A stretch of 64,000 nucleotides of DNA from Streptosporangium album (GTDB lineage: Bacteria; Actinomycetota; Actinomycetes; Streptosporangiales; Streptosporangiaceae). Of this stretch, positions 49,524 to 58,304 are shown piece after piece (the stretch's first letter is position 1; each line of letters begins with the position of its first letter). The position numbers and the translations under genes were made by a program. Under the pieces are notes generated by a model that was given only the letters and a program-made list of their open reading frames with translations, was not told the DNA's origin and searched no databases. The DNA lies in assembly GCF_014203795.1 (NCBI RefSeq), contig NZ_JACHJU010000001.1:2852001-2916000 (forward strand). Direction: 5' to 3'.

Positions 49524-49661
49524 GTGAGCAAGCGTACTTTCCAGCCGAACAACCGCCGTCGCGCGAAGACCCACGGCTTCCGGCTGCGCATGCGCACCCG
49601 CGCCGGCCGCGCCATCCTGGCCGCCCGTCGCCGCAAGGGCCGCGCCGAGCTCTCCGCCTGA
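49524..49661 (+). CDS. rpmH: 50S ribosomal protein L34
   Basis: 45 residues, highly basic, the whole family pattern is present: [18 protein letters not shown] then [22 protein letters not shown] start at 49524 after GGAG. It opens the plus-strand block rpmH-rnpA-yidD-yidC-jag-rsmG. Confidence 0.97.
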   Translation: MSKRTFQPNNRRRAKTHGFRLRMRTRAGRAILAARRRKGRAELSA

Positions 49662-49706
49662 TGCATCCGTTGCGCCCGGTCCGCCGGGTGCAAGGCAGTG
49701 TTACGT

Positions 49707-49734
49707 CGCCCGCCGGCCGTGATGCCGGCGGGCG
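49707..49734 (+). terminator. Hairpin between rpmH and rnpA
   Basis: Perfect 11-bp GC stem (49707-49717 with 49724-49734), six-base loop, no T-tract. It could set the ratio of rpmH to rnpA transcripts or act in processing, as the downstream genes are needed in smaller amounts. Confidence 0.6.
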
Positions 49735-49770
49735 ATAGCCGTACCTGCCAGGGTCAACCAAGGTTCTCTC

Positions 49771-50145
49771 GTGTTGCCGTCCGTGTCCCGCATGCGCCGG
49801 GGTGAGGAGTTCGCCAACGCGGTCAGAAAGGGAAGCCGTGCAGGCCGTCCCACCCTGGTCGCGCACTTGAGCGTGCGCGCAGAAAGGGATGGGCCGCCCC
49901 TGGTCGGGTTCGTGGTGAGTCGCGCCGTAGGAGGCGCGGTTATCCGAAATCGAGTCAAACGTCAGTTGAGACACCTCGTCCGGGACCGTCTTCACCGTCT
50001 CCCGAGAGGTAGCCTGCTGGTTGTACGCGCCAATCCACCGGCCGCGTCCGCGCGAAGCGAGCGCCTTGCCGCCGAACTCGACGTCGCGCTGGATCGTTTA
50101 CTCAGGCGGCGAGAGCCTTCCAAGGCTCACATGGATGGGCGATGA
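49771..50145 (+). CDS. rnpA: Ribonuclease P protein component
   Basis: A 124-residue basic protein which, with the RNA subunit, matures tRNA 5' ends. The signature is seen as [18 protein letters not shown], preceded by [15 protein letters not shown] start at 49771. The stop overlaps the yidD start. Confidence 0.95.
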   Translation: MLPSVSRMRRGEEFANAVRKGSRAGRPTLVAHLSVRAERDGPPLVGFVVSRAVGGAVIRNRVKRQLRHLVRDRLHRLPRGSLLVVRANPPAASARSERLAAELDVALDRLLRRREPSKAHMDGR

Positions 50146-50423
50146 TGACGGCGCAGCAGATCGCCGGAGTTACTCCGGCTGCCAGGATCCTGATGGCTCC
50201 TATCCGGTTCTACCGGACCTTTGTGAGCCCTCTGCTGGGTCCTCGTTGCCGTTTCCATCCTTCGTGCAGTGCCTACGGCCTTGAGGCGATGACCGTCCAC
50301 GGCGCGTTGCGCGGCACATGGTTGACGATCCGGAGAATCGGGCGTTGCCACCCATTCCATCCCGGAGGTTTTGACCCGGTGCCCCCGCGCCCGGGCCGGT
50401 CCGACGAAACGCAAGGGAGCTAG
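50142..50423 (+). CDS. yidD: Membrane protein insertion efficiency factor YidD
   Basis: 93 residues. The family pattern [34 protein letters not shown] and [14 protein letters not shown] is complete. It assists YidC in membrane insertion. ATGA overlap with rnpA gives translational coupling. Confidence 0.94.
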   Translation: MMTAQQIAGVTPAARILMAPIRFYRTFVSPLLGPRCRFHPSCSAYGLEAMTVHGALRGTWLTIRRIGRCHPFHPGGFDPVPPRPGRSDETQGS

Positions 50424-50427
50424 CTCG

Positions 50428-51378
50428 GTGGAGCTGTCCTGGCTGAATTGGCTCTATACGGCCGTCGCCCACGTCATCACCTGGATTCACCAGGGTTATA
50501 GCAGCTTCCTCGACCCCGACAGCGGGCTCACCTGGGCGCTGACCATCATCACCCTGACCGTGCTGATGCGGCTGCTCATCTTCCCCCTCTTCCTCAAGCA
50601 GATGCGCTCGTCGAAGAAGATGCAGGAGCTGGCCCCCAAGGTCCAGGAAATACGTAAGCGTTACGCAAAAGACAAGCAGCGCATGAACCAGGAGGTCATG
50701 GCGCTGTACCAGGGGCAGGGGGCCAACCCGCTCGGTGGCTGTCTGCCGGTCGTGGCCCAGTTCCCGATCTTCATCTCGATGTTCACCGTGCTGAACGCGA
50801 TGGCCCACGGCCAGCTCAAGTTCGGCATGACGCAGCAGTTCGTCGACAGTGCCCGGGCCGCGCACATCTTCGGTGCCCCGCTGCCCGCGACCTTCTGGAC
50901 CGACTCCGCGCAGATCGAGGCGTTCGGCGCCAACGCGATCCAGACGAAGATCGTCCTCGCGGTCTTCGTGGCGATCAGCTCGCTGACCACGTTCCTCACC
51001 GTCCGGCAGAGCGTGGGCCGCTCGATGGCCCAGATGCCGGACAACCCGATGGCGCAGCAGCAGAAGATCCTGATGTACATCTCGCCGTTGTTCGCGGTCT
51101 TCTCTCTGAACTTCCCCCTCGGCCTGATCCTCTACTGGGTCACCACCAACCTGTGGACGCTGAGCCAGCAGCACTGGTTCTACAGCCGCAACCCCTCTCC
51201 GGTGGCCGACGCCAAGGGCAACATGGTGACCCCCGAGCCCAAGCCGAGCCTGCTGAGCAAGGTCAGGAAGCCCGCTCCCGAGCCCGAGGCACCTCCTCAG
51301 ACACCGGAGCCCAAGCCGGTCCGCCAGCAGCCGACCCGTCAGCCCCGCAGCAAGCGGACGGGTAGCAAGAAGTCCTGA
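50428..51378 (+). CDS. yidC: Membrane protein insertase YidC
   Basis: A 316-residue insertase of the short, Gram-positive (OxaA) kind with about five membrane helices. The first lies near 30-50, followed by the cytosolic hairpin (LFLKQMRSSKKMQELAPKVQ, IRKRYAKDKQRM). The hydrophilic groove Arg is in LTVLMRLLIFP. A Pro/Lys-rich tail of about 60 residues ends the protein. GTG at 50428 follows AAGGGAG. Confidence 0.93.
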   Translation: MELSWLNWLYTAVAHVITWIHQGYSSFLDPDSGLTWALTIITLTVLMRLLIFPLFLKQMRSSKKMQELAPKVQEIRKRYAKDKQRMNQEVMALYQGQGANPLGGCLPVVAQFPIFISMFTVLNAMAHGQLKFGMTQQFVDSARAAHIFGAPLPATFWTDSAQIEAFGANAIQTKIVLAVFVAISSLTTFLTVRQSVGRSMAQMPDNPMAQQQKILMYISPLFAVFSLNFPLGLILYWVTTNLWTLSQQHWFYSRNPSPVADAKGNMVTPEPKPSLLSKVRKPAPEPEAPPQTPEPKPVRQQPTRQPRSKRTGSKKS

Positions 51379-51412
51379 CGACATCCCCGACAGCACGAAG
51401 GAGTGGCTGGAC

Positions 51413-51916
51413 GTGACCGAGGCCGAGGCCGAAAAGGAGACCGTGAAAGCGGCTCCGGATCTCGCTGCGCTGGAGCAGGAAGGCGAGATCGCGGCGGACT
51501 ACGTCGAGGGCCTGCTCGACATCGCCGACATCGACGGTGACATCGACATGGACGTCGAGGGTGATCGCGCCGTGGTGTCGGTCGTGGACATCAAGGGCGG
51601 TGACCTCGTCGGCGCCAACGGTGAGGTGCTGGAGGCGATCCAGGAGCTGACCCGGCTCGCGGTCCACCGCCAGACGGGAGAGCGTTCACGGCTCATGCTC
51701 GACATCGGCGGATACCGCGAGCGTCGCCGTACGGAGCTGCGCGAACTCGGCACGAAGATCGCTGAGGACGTCAAGCGCAACGGCGAGCCCACCTCGTTGC
51801 AGCCGATGACCCCGTTCGAGCGCAAGATCGTGCACGACGCGGTCGCGGCGGTGGGGCTGCGGAGCGAGTCCGAGGGCGAGGAGCCCCGGCGTTTTGTGGT
51901 GGTCCTGCCCGCGTAA
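51413..51916 (+). CDS. Jag/KhpB-like KH-R3H RNA-binding protein
   Basis: 167 residues. The KH-like domain contains IKGGDLVGANGEVLEAIQEL (a variant of the GxxG loop), and the R3H domain contains RTELRELGTKIAEDVKRNGE and PFERKIVHDAV. It binds RNA and often sits after yidC. The N-terminal Jag domain is missing, as is usual in actinobacteria. GTG start at 51413. Confidence 0.92.
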   Translation: MTEAEAEKETVKAAPDLAALEQEGEIAADYVEGLLDIADIDGDIDMDVEGDRAVVSVVDIKGGDLVGANGEVLEAIQELTRLAVHRQTGERSRLMLDIGGYRERRRTELRELGTKIAEDVKRNGEPTSLQPMTPFERKIVHDAVAAVGLRSESEGEEPRRFVVVLPA

Positions 51917-51936
51917 CGGCACGACGGACGGACACT

Positions 51937-51975
51937 GGCCGCCGTCCCCGGTCTTCCGGGGGCGGCGGCCTTTTT
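51937..51975 (+). terminator. Rho-independent terminator after jag
   Basis: 15-bp stem (51937-51951 with 51956-51970) with a four-base loop and TTTTT directly after, a strong intrinsic terminator. rsmG then needs its own promoter. Confidence 0.9.
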
Positions 51976-52064
51976 CACGGCCTGCTCTTGCGCACCGTAC
52001 GGAGGCGGGCCGTTAGCCTTAGAAAATCCTGATCCAGACAGTTCCGAGGAAGAGTGAGCGTCGA

Positions 52065-52775
52065 GTGAGCGAACAGATTCCCGAGCCGCCCGAGGTCGCG
52101 CGCGAGGTGTTCACCGGGGACACCTGGTTCCAGGCCGAGGCATTCGCGGAACTGCTGGCCGGTCCCGGCGTGGTACGCGGGCTGCTCGGCCCTCGGGAGG
52201 TGCCCCGCCTCTGGGACCGTCACCTGCTCAACTGCGCGGTGGTGGCCGAGGCCGTCCCCCCCGACGTGCGGTTGGTGGACATCGGCTCGGGAGCCGGCCT
52301 TCCGGGCCTGGTCCTGGCGATCGTACGGCCGGACATCACGGTCACGCTCCTGGAACCGCTCCTCCGCCGGACGGTGTTCCTCCAGGAGTGCGTGGAGGCG
52401 TTGAAGCTCGACAACGTCGAGGTGCTGCGGGGCCGTGCTGAGGAGTTCGTGGGCAAGCGCGAGTTCGATGTGGCTTCCGCACGCGCGGTGGCGCCGCTCG
52501 ACCGGTTGCTGACGTGGTCGCTGCCGCTGCTACGCGAGGGAGGAGAGCTTCTCGCGATGAAGGGCGAGCGGGCAGCGGAGGAGCTGGCGGGCGCCGAGAA
52601 GCAACTACGCTCCAGCGGGGTACAGGTCGCCGAGCTTGTATCGGTCGGGCACGGTAAGGTCGAGCCGCCTGCAACTCTCATCCGGGTGGTCGCCGGTCGG
52701 GCCCCCGAAGGAGCACGGCAGGTCTCTCGCCGGAGGGATCGTGAACCGCGGCCAAAGCGGCCACGACGCCAATGA
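52065..52775 (+). CDS. rsmG: 16S rRNA (guanine527-N7)-methyltransferase
   Basis: A 236-residue SAM-dependent enzyme that methylates G527 of 16S rRNA. Motif I is LVDIGSGAGLPGLVLAI, and FDVASARAVAPLDRLL, ELLAMKG are typical. Loss of it gives low-level streptomycin resistance in known bacteria. GTG start at 52065. The C terminus is Arg-rich. Confidence 0.95.
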   Translation: MSEQIPEPPEVAREVFTGDTWFQAEAFAELLAGPGVVRGLLGPREVPRLWDRHLLNCAVVAEAVPPDVRLVDIGSGAGLPGLVLAIVRPDITVTLLEPLLRRTVFLQECVEALKLDNVEVLRGRAEEFVGKREFDVASARAVAPLDRLLTWSLPLLREGGELLAMKGERAAEELAGAEKQLRSSGVQVAELVSVGHGKVEPPATLIRVVAGRAPEGARQVSRRRDREPRPKRPRRQ

Positions 52776-52812
52776 CAGACCGAGCAAAGCGAGTACGAGG
52801 CCAGTCGACGAC

Positions 52813-52832
52813 CCCCGACCCGGAGGTCGGGG
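52813..52832 (+). terminator. Hairpin after rsmG
   Basis: Perfect 8-bp stem CCCCGACC/GGTCGGGG with four-base loop, 37 bases past the rsmG stop. Confidence 0.6.
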
Positions 52833-52884
52833 CGTGGTGCCGTACCGCGCACCGTTACCCCCATGTTGACCAGCCCTAGCCATC

Positions 52885-53262
52885 ATGATGTGGAGGTGCG
52901 ACCAGATGGCTACGTTGAACACCGTTGCCGCCTGGCCGCGCACTGTGCTGGTCGTCAGAGCGACCGGGCGCGGGACGTACGCCCGCACCACCCCGGACCG
53001 GTACGGCTCCGCCCGTCTGGCCCGGCCACGGATCAAGCTCCATCGAGGTTTCCAGACGGGCGATCCGGTCTGCGCGAATGTCGCCAAGGGCAAACGTGCC
53101 GGGGTTCATGTCGGGCGGGTCATGGTCCGTTCCTCCGGTCCGTCCGACATCACCACCCGGCACGGCCGCATCGCCGGAATCAACCACAAGAGTGTCCGTC
53201 TGCTGCAGCGAGCCGACGGCTACGGCTACACGATCACGAAAGAGACTGATCGAAATGACTGA
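52885..53262 (+). pseudogene. IscB-like RNA-guided nuclease, C-terminal remnant
   Basis: About 125 codons match the C-terminal domain of actinobacterial IscB (HNH/RRXRR) proteins: NTVAAWPRTVLVVRATGRGT, RGFQTGDPV, KGKRAGVHVGRVMVRSSG, NHKSVRLLQRADGYGYT. The RuvC parts and the HNH domain are missing, and some conserved residues differ (for example DPVCANV for the usual D-L-V-R-A-x-V). No omega-RNA-like structure is evident upstream. The relationship is recognised from memory. Confidence 0.65.
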
Positions 53263-53502
53263 CCGGTCAGGGCACCTTCCGGCCGTGCTCGCTCTCACGC
53301 CCCCCAGTTCTCCACGGCCCGAAGGCCAAGACATCCTCGGAAGGTCGTGGTGAATGACCATGGAAGCGCGATGGTCAGCGCAGCGGGCGGTCTCGGCTGG
53401 CCGGCGGACCCTGTCGCCTCACCCCATGGGCGGCCTTCCGGCCTAGGATGGCCGCCATCGGCTCCCGCCACCGTAGTCTGGCCGGTTGAAAGGACGACGA
53501 TC

Positions 53503-54429
53503 GTGACCCAGACCCCCCTTAATCCCGGCGACTCGCCGCTGGTACGAGAGGCACTCAGCTCAGTGGTTTCACGTGAAACACCGGCCCAGACGACTACAGC
53601 CGCTCCCGGAGGTTCCGTGGGAACCCGGGAAGGGGGCTGGCCCCGCCCTCCGAAGACCCGTATTTTCACCGTCGCCAACCAGAAAGGCGGCGTGGGTAAG
53701 ACCACGACATCGGTGAACCTGGCGGCCGCGCTGTCCATGCACGGCCAGCGGGTGCTCGTGGTCGACCTCGACCCCCAGGGCAACGCCTCGACGGCGCTCT
53801 CCATCGAGCACCGTGGTGACGTGCCGGACATGTACAAGGTTCTGGTGGAGGATCTCTCCCTTGACGAGGTCGTGAAGGATGTTCCGGAGATGCCCGGACT
53901 CTACTGCGCCCCCGCCACGATCGACCTCGCCGGCGCCGAGATCGAACTGGTCTCCATGGTCGCGCGTGAGGCCCGTCTGCAGCGCGCGCTGGCCGCGTAC
54001 AAGGCGATCGAGTTCGACTACGTCTTCATCGACTGTCCTCCCTCGCTCGGACTGCTGACGGTCAACGCGCTGATGGCCGCGAACGAGCTGCTGGTCCCCA
54101 TCCAGTGTGAGTACTACGCTCTGGAAGGTCTCGGCCAGCTGCTCCGGAACGTGGATCTCGTCCGTGCCCACCTGAATCCGTCACTTGATATGTCCACGAT
54201 CCTGCTGACGATGTATGACGGACGGACCCGGCTGGCCTCACAGGTCGCCGAGGAGGTCCGGTCCCACTTCGGTGACACGGTGCTGACCACCCTGATCCCC
54301 CGTAGCGTCCGCGTCTCCGAGGCTCCGAGCTACGGCCAGTCGGTCATGACCTACGACCCCGGCTCCAGTGGTGCGATGGCCTACATGGACGCTGCCCGTG
54401 AGATGGCTTACCGTGGCGCGGCCGTGTGA
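53503..54429 (+). CDS. parA: Chromosome partitioning ATPase ParA
   Basis: 309 residues. A variable N-terminal segment of about 50 residues precedes the deviant Walker A KGGVGKTT at 61-68. Walker A' follows as VLVVDLDPQGNAS and Walker B as FDYVFIDCPPSLG. ATP-dependent binding to nucleoid DNA drives ParB-parS complexes apart. GTG at 53503 has AAAGGA upstream; the frame opening at 53347 adds unlikely sequence. A parS site overlaps codons 22-26. Confidence 0.95.
   Translation: MTQTPLNPGDSPLVREALSSVVSRETPAQTTTAAPGGSVGTREGGWPRPPKTRIFTVANQKGGVGKTTTSVNLAAALSMHGQRVLVVDLDPQGNASTALSIEHRGDVPDMYKVLVEDLSLDEVVKDVPEMPGLYCAPATIDLAGAEIELVSMVAREARLQRALAAYKAIEFDYVFIDCPPSLGLLTVNALMAANELLVPIQCEYYALEGLGQLLRNVDLVRAHLNPSLDMSTILLTMYDGRTRLASQVAEEVRSHFGDTVLTTLIPRSVRVSEAPSYGQSVMTYDPGSSGAMAYMDAAREMAYRGAAV
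53566..53579. promoter_or_regulatory. parS: parS site within parA
   Basis: Perfect GTTTCACGTGAAAC, the universal ParB-binding palindrome, inside the parA coding region. Confidence 0.93.
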
Positions 54430-54502
54430 ACATCGAAGGATCCGTGGCCGTCATCGTCGTGAGCCATCACCGTGGGTGGAAACTTGAGCCACAGGAGGGG
54501 CA

Positions 54503-55483
54503 GTGAGTAAGCAGCCGAGAGGGATGGGCGGCAGGGGGCTGGCAGCGCTCATTCCGACAGGCCCGCCCCTGGTGCAGAGCGCAGCACCGTCGGCGACCGC
54601 GACAATGGCCGTGCCAGAGGTCGTGACGGAGCGGCACCAGCCTGCTCTGAAGCCGGTGGCGGGCGCGTATTTCCTTGAGATCCCGATCGAGAAGATCGAG
54701 CCCAATCCGCGTCAGCCCAGAGACATCTTCGACGATGACGCCCTGAAGGAACTCGCTACCTCGATCACCGAGGTCGGCCTGCTCCAGCCCATCGTCGTCC
54801 GTGCCGTGGGCAAGGACAGCTACGAGCTCATCATGGGGGAGCGCCGCTGGCGCGCCTCCAAGCTCGCCGGACTCTCGGAGATCCCCGCGATCGTCCGGAG
54901 CACCCAGGAGGACAAGCTCCTCCTGGACGCCCTCATCGAGAATCTCCAGCGCGAGCAGCTCAACGCCCTGGAGGAGGCCGCGGCCTATCGTCAGCTTCTC
55001 GACGACTTCGGCGCGACCCACGAGCAGCTCGCCGCCCGTGTCGGCCGCTCCCGCTCCCACGTGACGAACACCTTGCGCCTCCTCAACCTGCCGCCCAGAG
55101 TGCAGAGTCGCGTCTCGGCGGGAACGATCACTGCCGGCCACGCTCGGGCCCTGCTGACGCTGGACGATCCGGCGGCACAGGAACGTCTCGCCGCCCGGAT
55201 CGTGGCCGAGCTGCTGTCGGTCCGTGCGGTTGAGGAGATCGTGGCGGTGGGGGATGTCAAGGCCGCTCCGGCGCCCACTCCGAAGGCTCCGAAAGCGAAG
55301 GCCGCGGAGGAGCCCACTCTGCGGCATCTGGCCGACCGTCTCTCCGACCGGTTCGAGACCCGGGTGAAGGTGGACTTCGGCCGGCGCAAGGGCCGCATCG
55401 TGGTGGAGTTCGCGACCATTGACGATCTGGAGCGGATCATCGGAACGATGGCCCCAGGGTCCATGCAGACGGCGGAGGAGTAG
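54503..55483 (+). CDS. parB: Chromosome partitioning protein ParB
   Basis: 326 residues. The ParA-interacting N terminus is GRGLAALIP. The CTP-binding motifs are seen as NPRQPRDIF and MGERRWRA, then ENLQREQLN. The helix-turn-helix that reads parS is VGRSRSHVTNTLRLL. The C-terminal dimer domain follows an Ala/Pro/Lys linker. GTG at 54503 is preceded by AGGAGGGG. Directly after it comes a cluster of parS sites. Confidence 0.96.
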   Translation: MSKQPRGMGGRGLAALIPTGPPLVQSAAPSATATMAVPEVVTERHQPALKPVAGAYFLEIPIEKIEPNPRQPRDIFDDDALKELATSITEVGLLQPIVVRAVGKDSYELIMGERRWRASKLAGLSEIPAIVRSTQEDKLLLDALIENLQREQLNALEEAAAYRQLLDDFGATHEQLAARVGRSRSHVTNTLRLLNLPPRVQSRVSAGTITAGHARALLTLDDPAAQERLAARIVAELLSVRAVEEIVAVGDVKAAPAPTPKAPKAKAAEEPTLRHLADRLSDRFETRVKVDFGRRKGRIVVEFATIDDLERIIGTMAPGSMQTAEE

Positions 55484-55508
55484 CCGCCCGTCCGAGTGAA
55501 CCTTCCCC

Positions 55509-55544
55509 GCGGTCTCCCTGTTTCACGTGAAACAGGGAGACCGC
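55509..55544. promoter_or_regulatory. parS: parS inside a 36-bp perfect palindrome
   Basis: The parS core at 55520-55533 is extended on both sides by 11 matching bases, giving a perfect palindrome from 55509 to 55544. In RNA this would fold into a strong hairpin 26 bases after parB, so it may serve both as terminator and as ParB site. Confidence 0.9.
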
Positions 55545-55647
55545 TCTGGTTACACCCCTTGGCGGAGGCTCGAGGTCCGGCGCCGGATCGGCCACGCCGG
55601 GCCGGAACGCCTGAACGCTCGGGCACACTCAGGGCGTCGGAGAAGCT

Positions 55648-55661
55648 GTTTCACGTGAAAC
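55648..55661. promoter_or_regulatory. parS: parS site
   Basis: Perfect GTTTCACGTGAAAC in the parB downstream region. Confidence 0.93.
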
Positions 55662-55691
55662 GTCATCTGCCCCAGACGGCCGGACTGATCC

Positions 55692-55705
55692 GTTTCACGT
55701 GAAAC
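55692..55705. promoter_or_regulatory. parS: parS site, with a degenerate copy at 55733
   Basis: Perfect GTTTCACGTGAAAC. A related GTTTCGCGTGAGCC at 55733-55746 has three changes and may bind weakly or be a decayed site. Confidence 0.92.
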
Positions 55706-55805
55706 ATGACTACCGCCAAGCCGGGCTCCTCCGTTTCGCGTGAGCCAGTCGGCCGGCGGAGAGGAGGGCCGTGCGCGTCCATCTGGCTCCGATGTCGTCT
55801 CATCT

Positions 55806-55819
55806 GTTTCACGTGAAAC
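55806..55819. promoter_or_regulatory. parS: parS site
   Basis: Perfect GTTTCACGTGAAAC. It is the last of four in the 55.5-55.8 kb stretch, which is otherwise without genes (55484-55984). Confidence 0.93.
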
Positions 55820-55984
55820 AGGTAGCCGGCAGCGCGAAGGGATCACGTGCGTCCGCCCGTTCCGACGGCTCGGCGTTCACCGTTCATCCGATCCGACAGC
55901 TCCGCCGCCCCGTATCCACCCCAGGCAGATCGGATCGATCGCGGCGGCCGGCCCGGATCTCCCTCCTGCTCTCGCCGTGCCGCC

Positions 55985-57043
55985 CTAGGAGTCGGATCTT
56001 CCGTGGACGGCAAGGCGGATATCGGCGATGAACGTGTCGACGTGCTCAGCGGTGGTGTCGAACGATGTCACCCATCGCACCACGTTCTCGTCCGCCTCCC
56101 AGACGTGGAAGAGGTAGCGCTGCTGGAGCTCCATGATCGCCTTCTCGGGAAGAGCGGGGAAGACGGCGTTGGACTGGACGGGATAGCGGAGCGAGACGCC
56201 AGGGAGGTCGGTGACACCATCCGCCAGCCGATGCGCCATCGCATTGGCGTGGGCGGCGTTCTCGCGCCAGAGATCTCCGGAGAGCAGGGCGGTCAACTGG
56301 GCGGAGACGAACCGCATCTTGGAGGCGAGCTGCATTCCCTGCTTGCGCAGGAACAGGGCTGGAGCGTCAAGCTCGGGATTGAGGATGACGAGCGCCTCCG
56401 CGCCCATGGCGCCGTTCTTGGTGCCGCCGAAACTGAACAGGTCCACCCCGGCGTCCGTGGTGAGGGCGCGCATCGAGCAGCCGAGCTCGGCTGCCGCGTT
56501 GGCCAGACGGGCACCGTCCATGTGGAGGAGGAGGCCGCGCGCGTGGGCGAAGTCCGCAAGTTCGGCGATCTCGTCAGCGGTGTAGCAGGTGCCGCACTCG
56601 GTCACCTGGGAGATGGAGATGACACGGGGCTGAGAGTGCTGCACGTTGCCCAGCGCGGAGAGCTCACCGCGGAGGTCGTCAATCCTGAGCTTGCCGTCGT
56701 CCGTGGGGAGCGGGATCAGCTTGGTGCCCAGCACGCGTTCTGCGGCACCGCATTCGCTGACGTTGATGTGGGCGGTGGCCGGGCAGAGTACGGCATCGTA
56801 GGGCCGCAGGGTGAGGCCCAGCCCCACGACATTGGCGCCGGTCCCGTTGAACATCGGATAGACGGTCGTCTGGGCGCCGAACTCGGCGCGGAAGGCGTCC
56901 TCCATTGCGAGGGTCCAGGCGTCTCCGCCGTAGGCGGGGGCGTCTCCGGCGTTGGCTTCGGCGATGGCTGCCAGCACCGCGGGGTGGACGCCCGCGTGGT
57001 TGTCGCTGGCGAAGCTCTTGGGGAAGGGAGTGGAAGTCAGCAC
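55985..57043 (-). CDS. Threonine aldolase family PLP enzyme
   Basis: A 352-residue fold-type I PLP enzyme close to low-specificity L-threonine aldolase, which splits threonine to glycine and acetaldehyde. ASDNHAGVHP, NGTGANVVGL and HMDGARLANAA are typical. The Lys that holds PLP is in DLFSFGGTKNGAMG. GTG start at 57043. It is convergent with parB across the parS region. Exact substrate is not certain. Confidence 0.9.
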   Translation of the reverse strand: MLTSTPFPKSFASDNHAGVHPAVLAAIAEANAGDAPAYGGDAWTLAMEDAFRAEFGAQTTVYPMFNGTGANVVGLGLTLRPYDAVLCPATAHINVSECGAAERVLGTKLIPLPTDDGKLRIDDLRGELSALGNVQHSQPRVISISQVTECGTCYTADEIAELADFAHARGLLLHMDGARLANAAAELGCSMRALTTDAGVDLFSFGGTKNGAMGAEALVILNPELDAPALFLRKQGMQLASKMRFVSAQLTALLSGDLWRENAAHANAMAHRLADGVTDLPGVSLRYPVQSNAVFPALPEKAIMELQQRYLFHVWEADENVVRWVTSFDTTAEHVDTFIADIRLAVHGRSDS

Positions 57044-57143
57044 AGGGCCAGCCTAGGCGAGCGGTCTCCGCAGCCGCCCGCATGCCAGGAGAGGGGCGCG
57101 CGGGGCCGTGCTCCCCCAGGAGCGCGCCGGAGCGGCCTGGAGG

Positions 57144-58100
57144 TCAGACAGTGCCACGGGCGGCGGCCTGCTCCAGGAGGACCCGGCAGAGGGTGCCGAG
57201 ATCGTCGCCGGCCGCCTCGACGGCCATGGGGAAGAGCGAGGTCTCGGTCATGCCGGGGGCGACGTTCACTTCGAGGAAATGCGGGAGGCCGTCGGTGTCG
57301 ACGATGAGGTCGGTGCGGGAGATGTCACGGAGGCCGAGAGCGGTGTGGGCGGTCACGGCCATCTCCGCGCAGGCGGCGGCCGTCTCGGGGGACAGGCGGG
57401 CCGGAGCGAAGAACTCGGTGTGGCCGGCGGTGTAACGGGCCGCGTAGTCGTAGACGCCCCTGTCGGGAACGATCTCCACGGGAGGCAGGGCCGTCGGCCC
57501 CCCGCCGACATCGATCACTGAGACGGCGATCTCGACGCCTTCGACGCAGCGCTCGATCAGTGCGGTGTCGCCGTAGGCGAAGCAACCGACCATGGCGGCG
57601 GAGAGGTCCTCGGCGGTACGGACGACCGATGCGCCGAGCGCGGAGCCCCCACGAGAGGGCTTCACGAAGAGGGGGAGGCCGAGCCGTTCCACGATACGGC
57701 TCAACACGGTCGCGGCGCCGAGATCATGGAAGGTCTCCTTCGGGAGCGTCACCGATTCGGGGGTGCGCAGGCCGACGGAGCGGACGACGGTCTTGGCGGT
57801 GGGCTTGTCGAAAGCCACCCGGCAGGCGTCGGGGCCGGCGCCGACGTAGGGGACCGACAGGAGTTCGAGGACCGAGCGGATGGCGCCGTCCTCGCCGGCC
57901 CCGCCGTGGAGGGTGACGAAGACCGCGTCCGGCGGGTCGGCGAGCACGGAGGGCACCAGCGAGGCGTCGGTGTCGCGGGTCTCCACCGAGATGCCGGCCG
58001 CGCGCAGCACCTCGCTCACCCGGCGGCCCGAGCGGAGAGACACCTCCCGCTCGTAGGACAGACCGCCTGCCAGGACGAGCACATAGCCCAGATCACTCAC
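57144..58100 (-). CDS. ddl: D-alanine--D-alanine ligase
   Basis: A 318-residue ATP-grasp ligase of peptidoglycan precursor synthesis. Motifs: VLAGGLSYEREVSLRSGR, LHGGAGEDGAIRSVLE, PSRGGSALGASVV, and the metal-site ISRTDLIVDTDGLPHFLEVN. GTG at 58100 has AGAGG upstream; the longer frame to 58241 adds non-conserved codons. It is about as long as the small DdlB type. Other actinobacteria also carry a ddl in this place; a second one elsewhere is likely. Confidence 0.92.
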   Translation of the reverse strand: MSDLGYVLVLAGGLSYEREVSLRSGRRVSEVLRAAGISVETRDTDASLVPSVLADPPDAVFVTLHGGAGEDGAIRSVLELLSVPYVGAGPDACRVAFDKPTAKTVVRSVGLRTPESVTLPKETFHDLGAATVLSRIVERLGLPLFVKPSRGGSALGASVVRTAEDLSAAMVGCFAYGDTALIERCVEGVEIAVSVIDVGGGPTALPPVEIVPDRGVYDYAARYTAGHTEFFAPARLSPETAAACAEMAVTAHTALGLRDISRTDLIVDTDGLPHFLEVNVAPGMTETSLFPMAVEAAGDDLGTLCRVLLEQAAARGTV

Positions 58101-58257
58101 CCGAAATACCTCTCTTCGCGGCCCGCGCAGAGCCAGTGGAGCCGGCTCACACCATGACCGGGGTGATCGCCGTACAGCGGCGCCGGAAAACACCGTGGCG
58201 CCGGAAATCACCGTACGGCAACTCGCCGCGTCGGCGTGCACCCGAGGGGCCTCATGT

Positions 58258-58295
58258 CTGTGGGCGCCTCCCGGAATGCCGGGAGACGCCCACAG
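58258..58295 (-). terminator. Terminator after the aminotransferase gene
   Basis: 17-bp stem with one mismatch (58258-58274 with 58279-58295) and four-base loop, ten bases past the aminotransferase stop. No T-tract. Confidence 0.75.
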
Positions 58296-58304
58296 AGATC
58301 AAGG

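Noticed and set aside
49707..49734. A full rho-independent terminator ending rpmH transcription
   Set aside because: Stem is strong but no T-tract follows, and rnpA lies directly downstream without a clear promoter; partial attenuation or processing is as likely.
55733..55746. A sixth parS site
   Set aside because: Three positions differ from the consensus, including the inner symmetry; noted only as degenerate.
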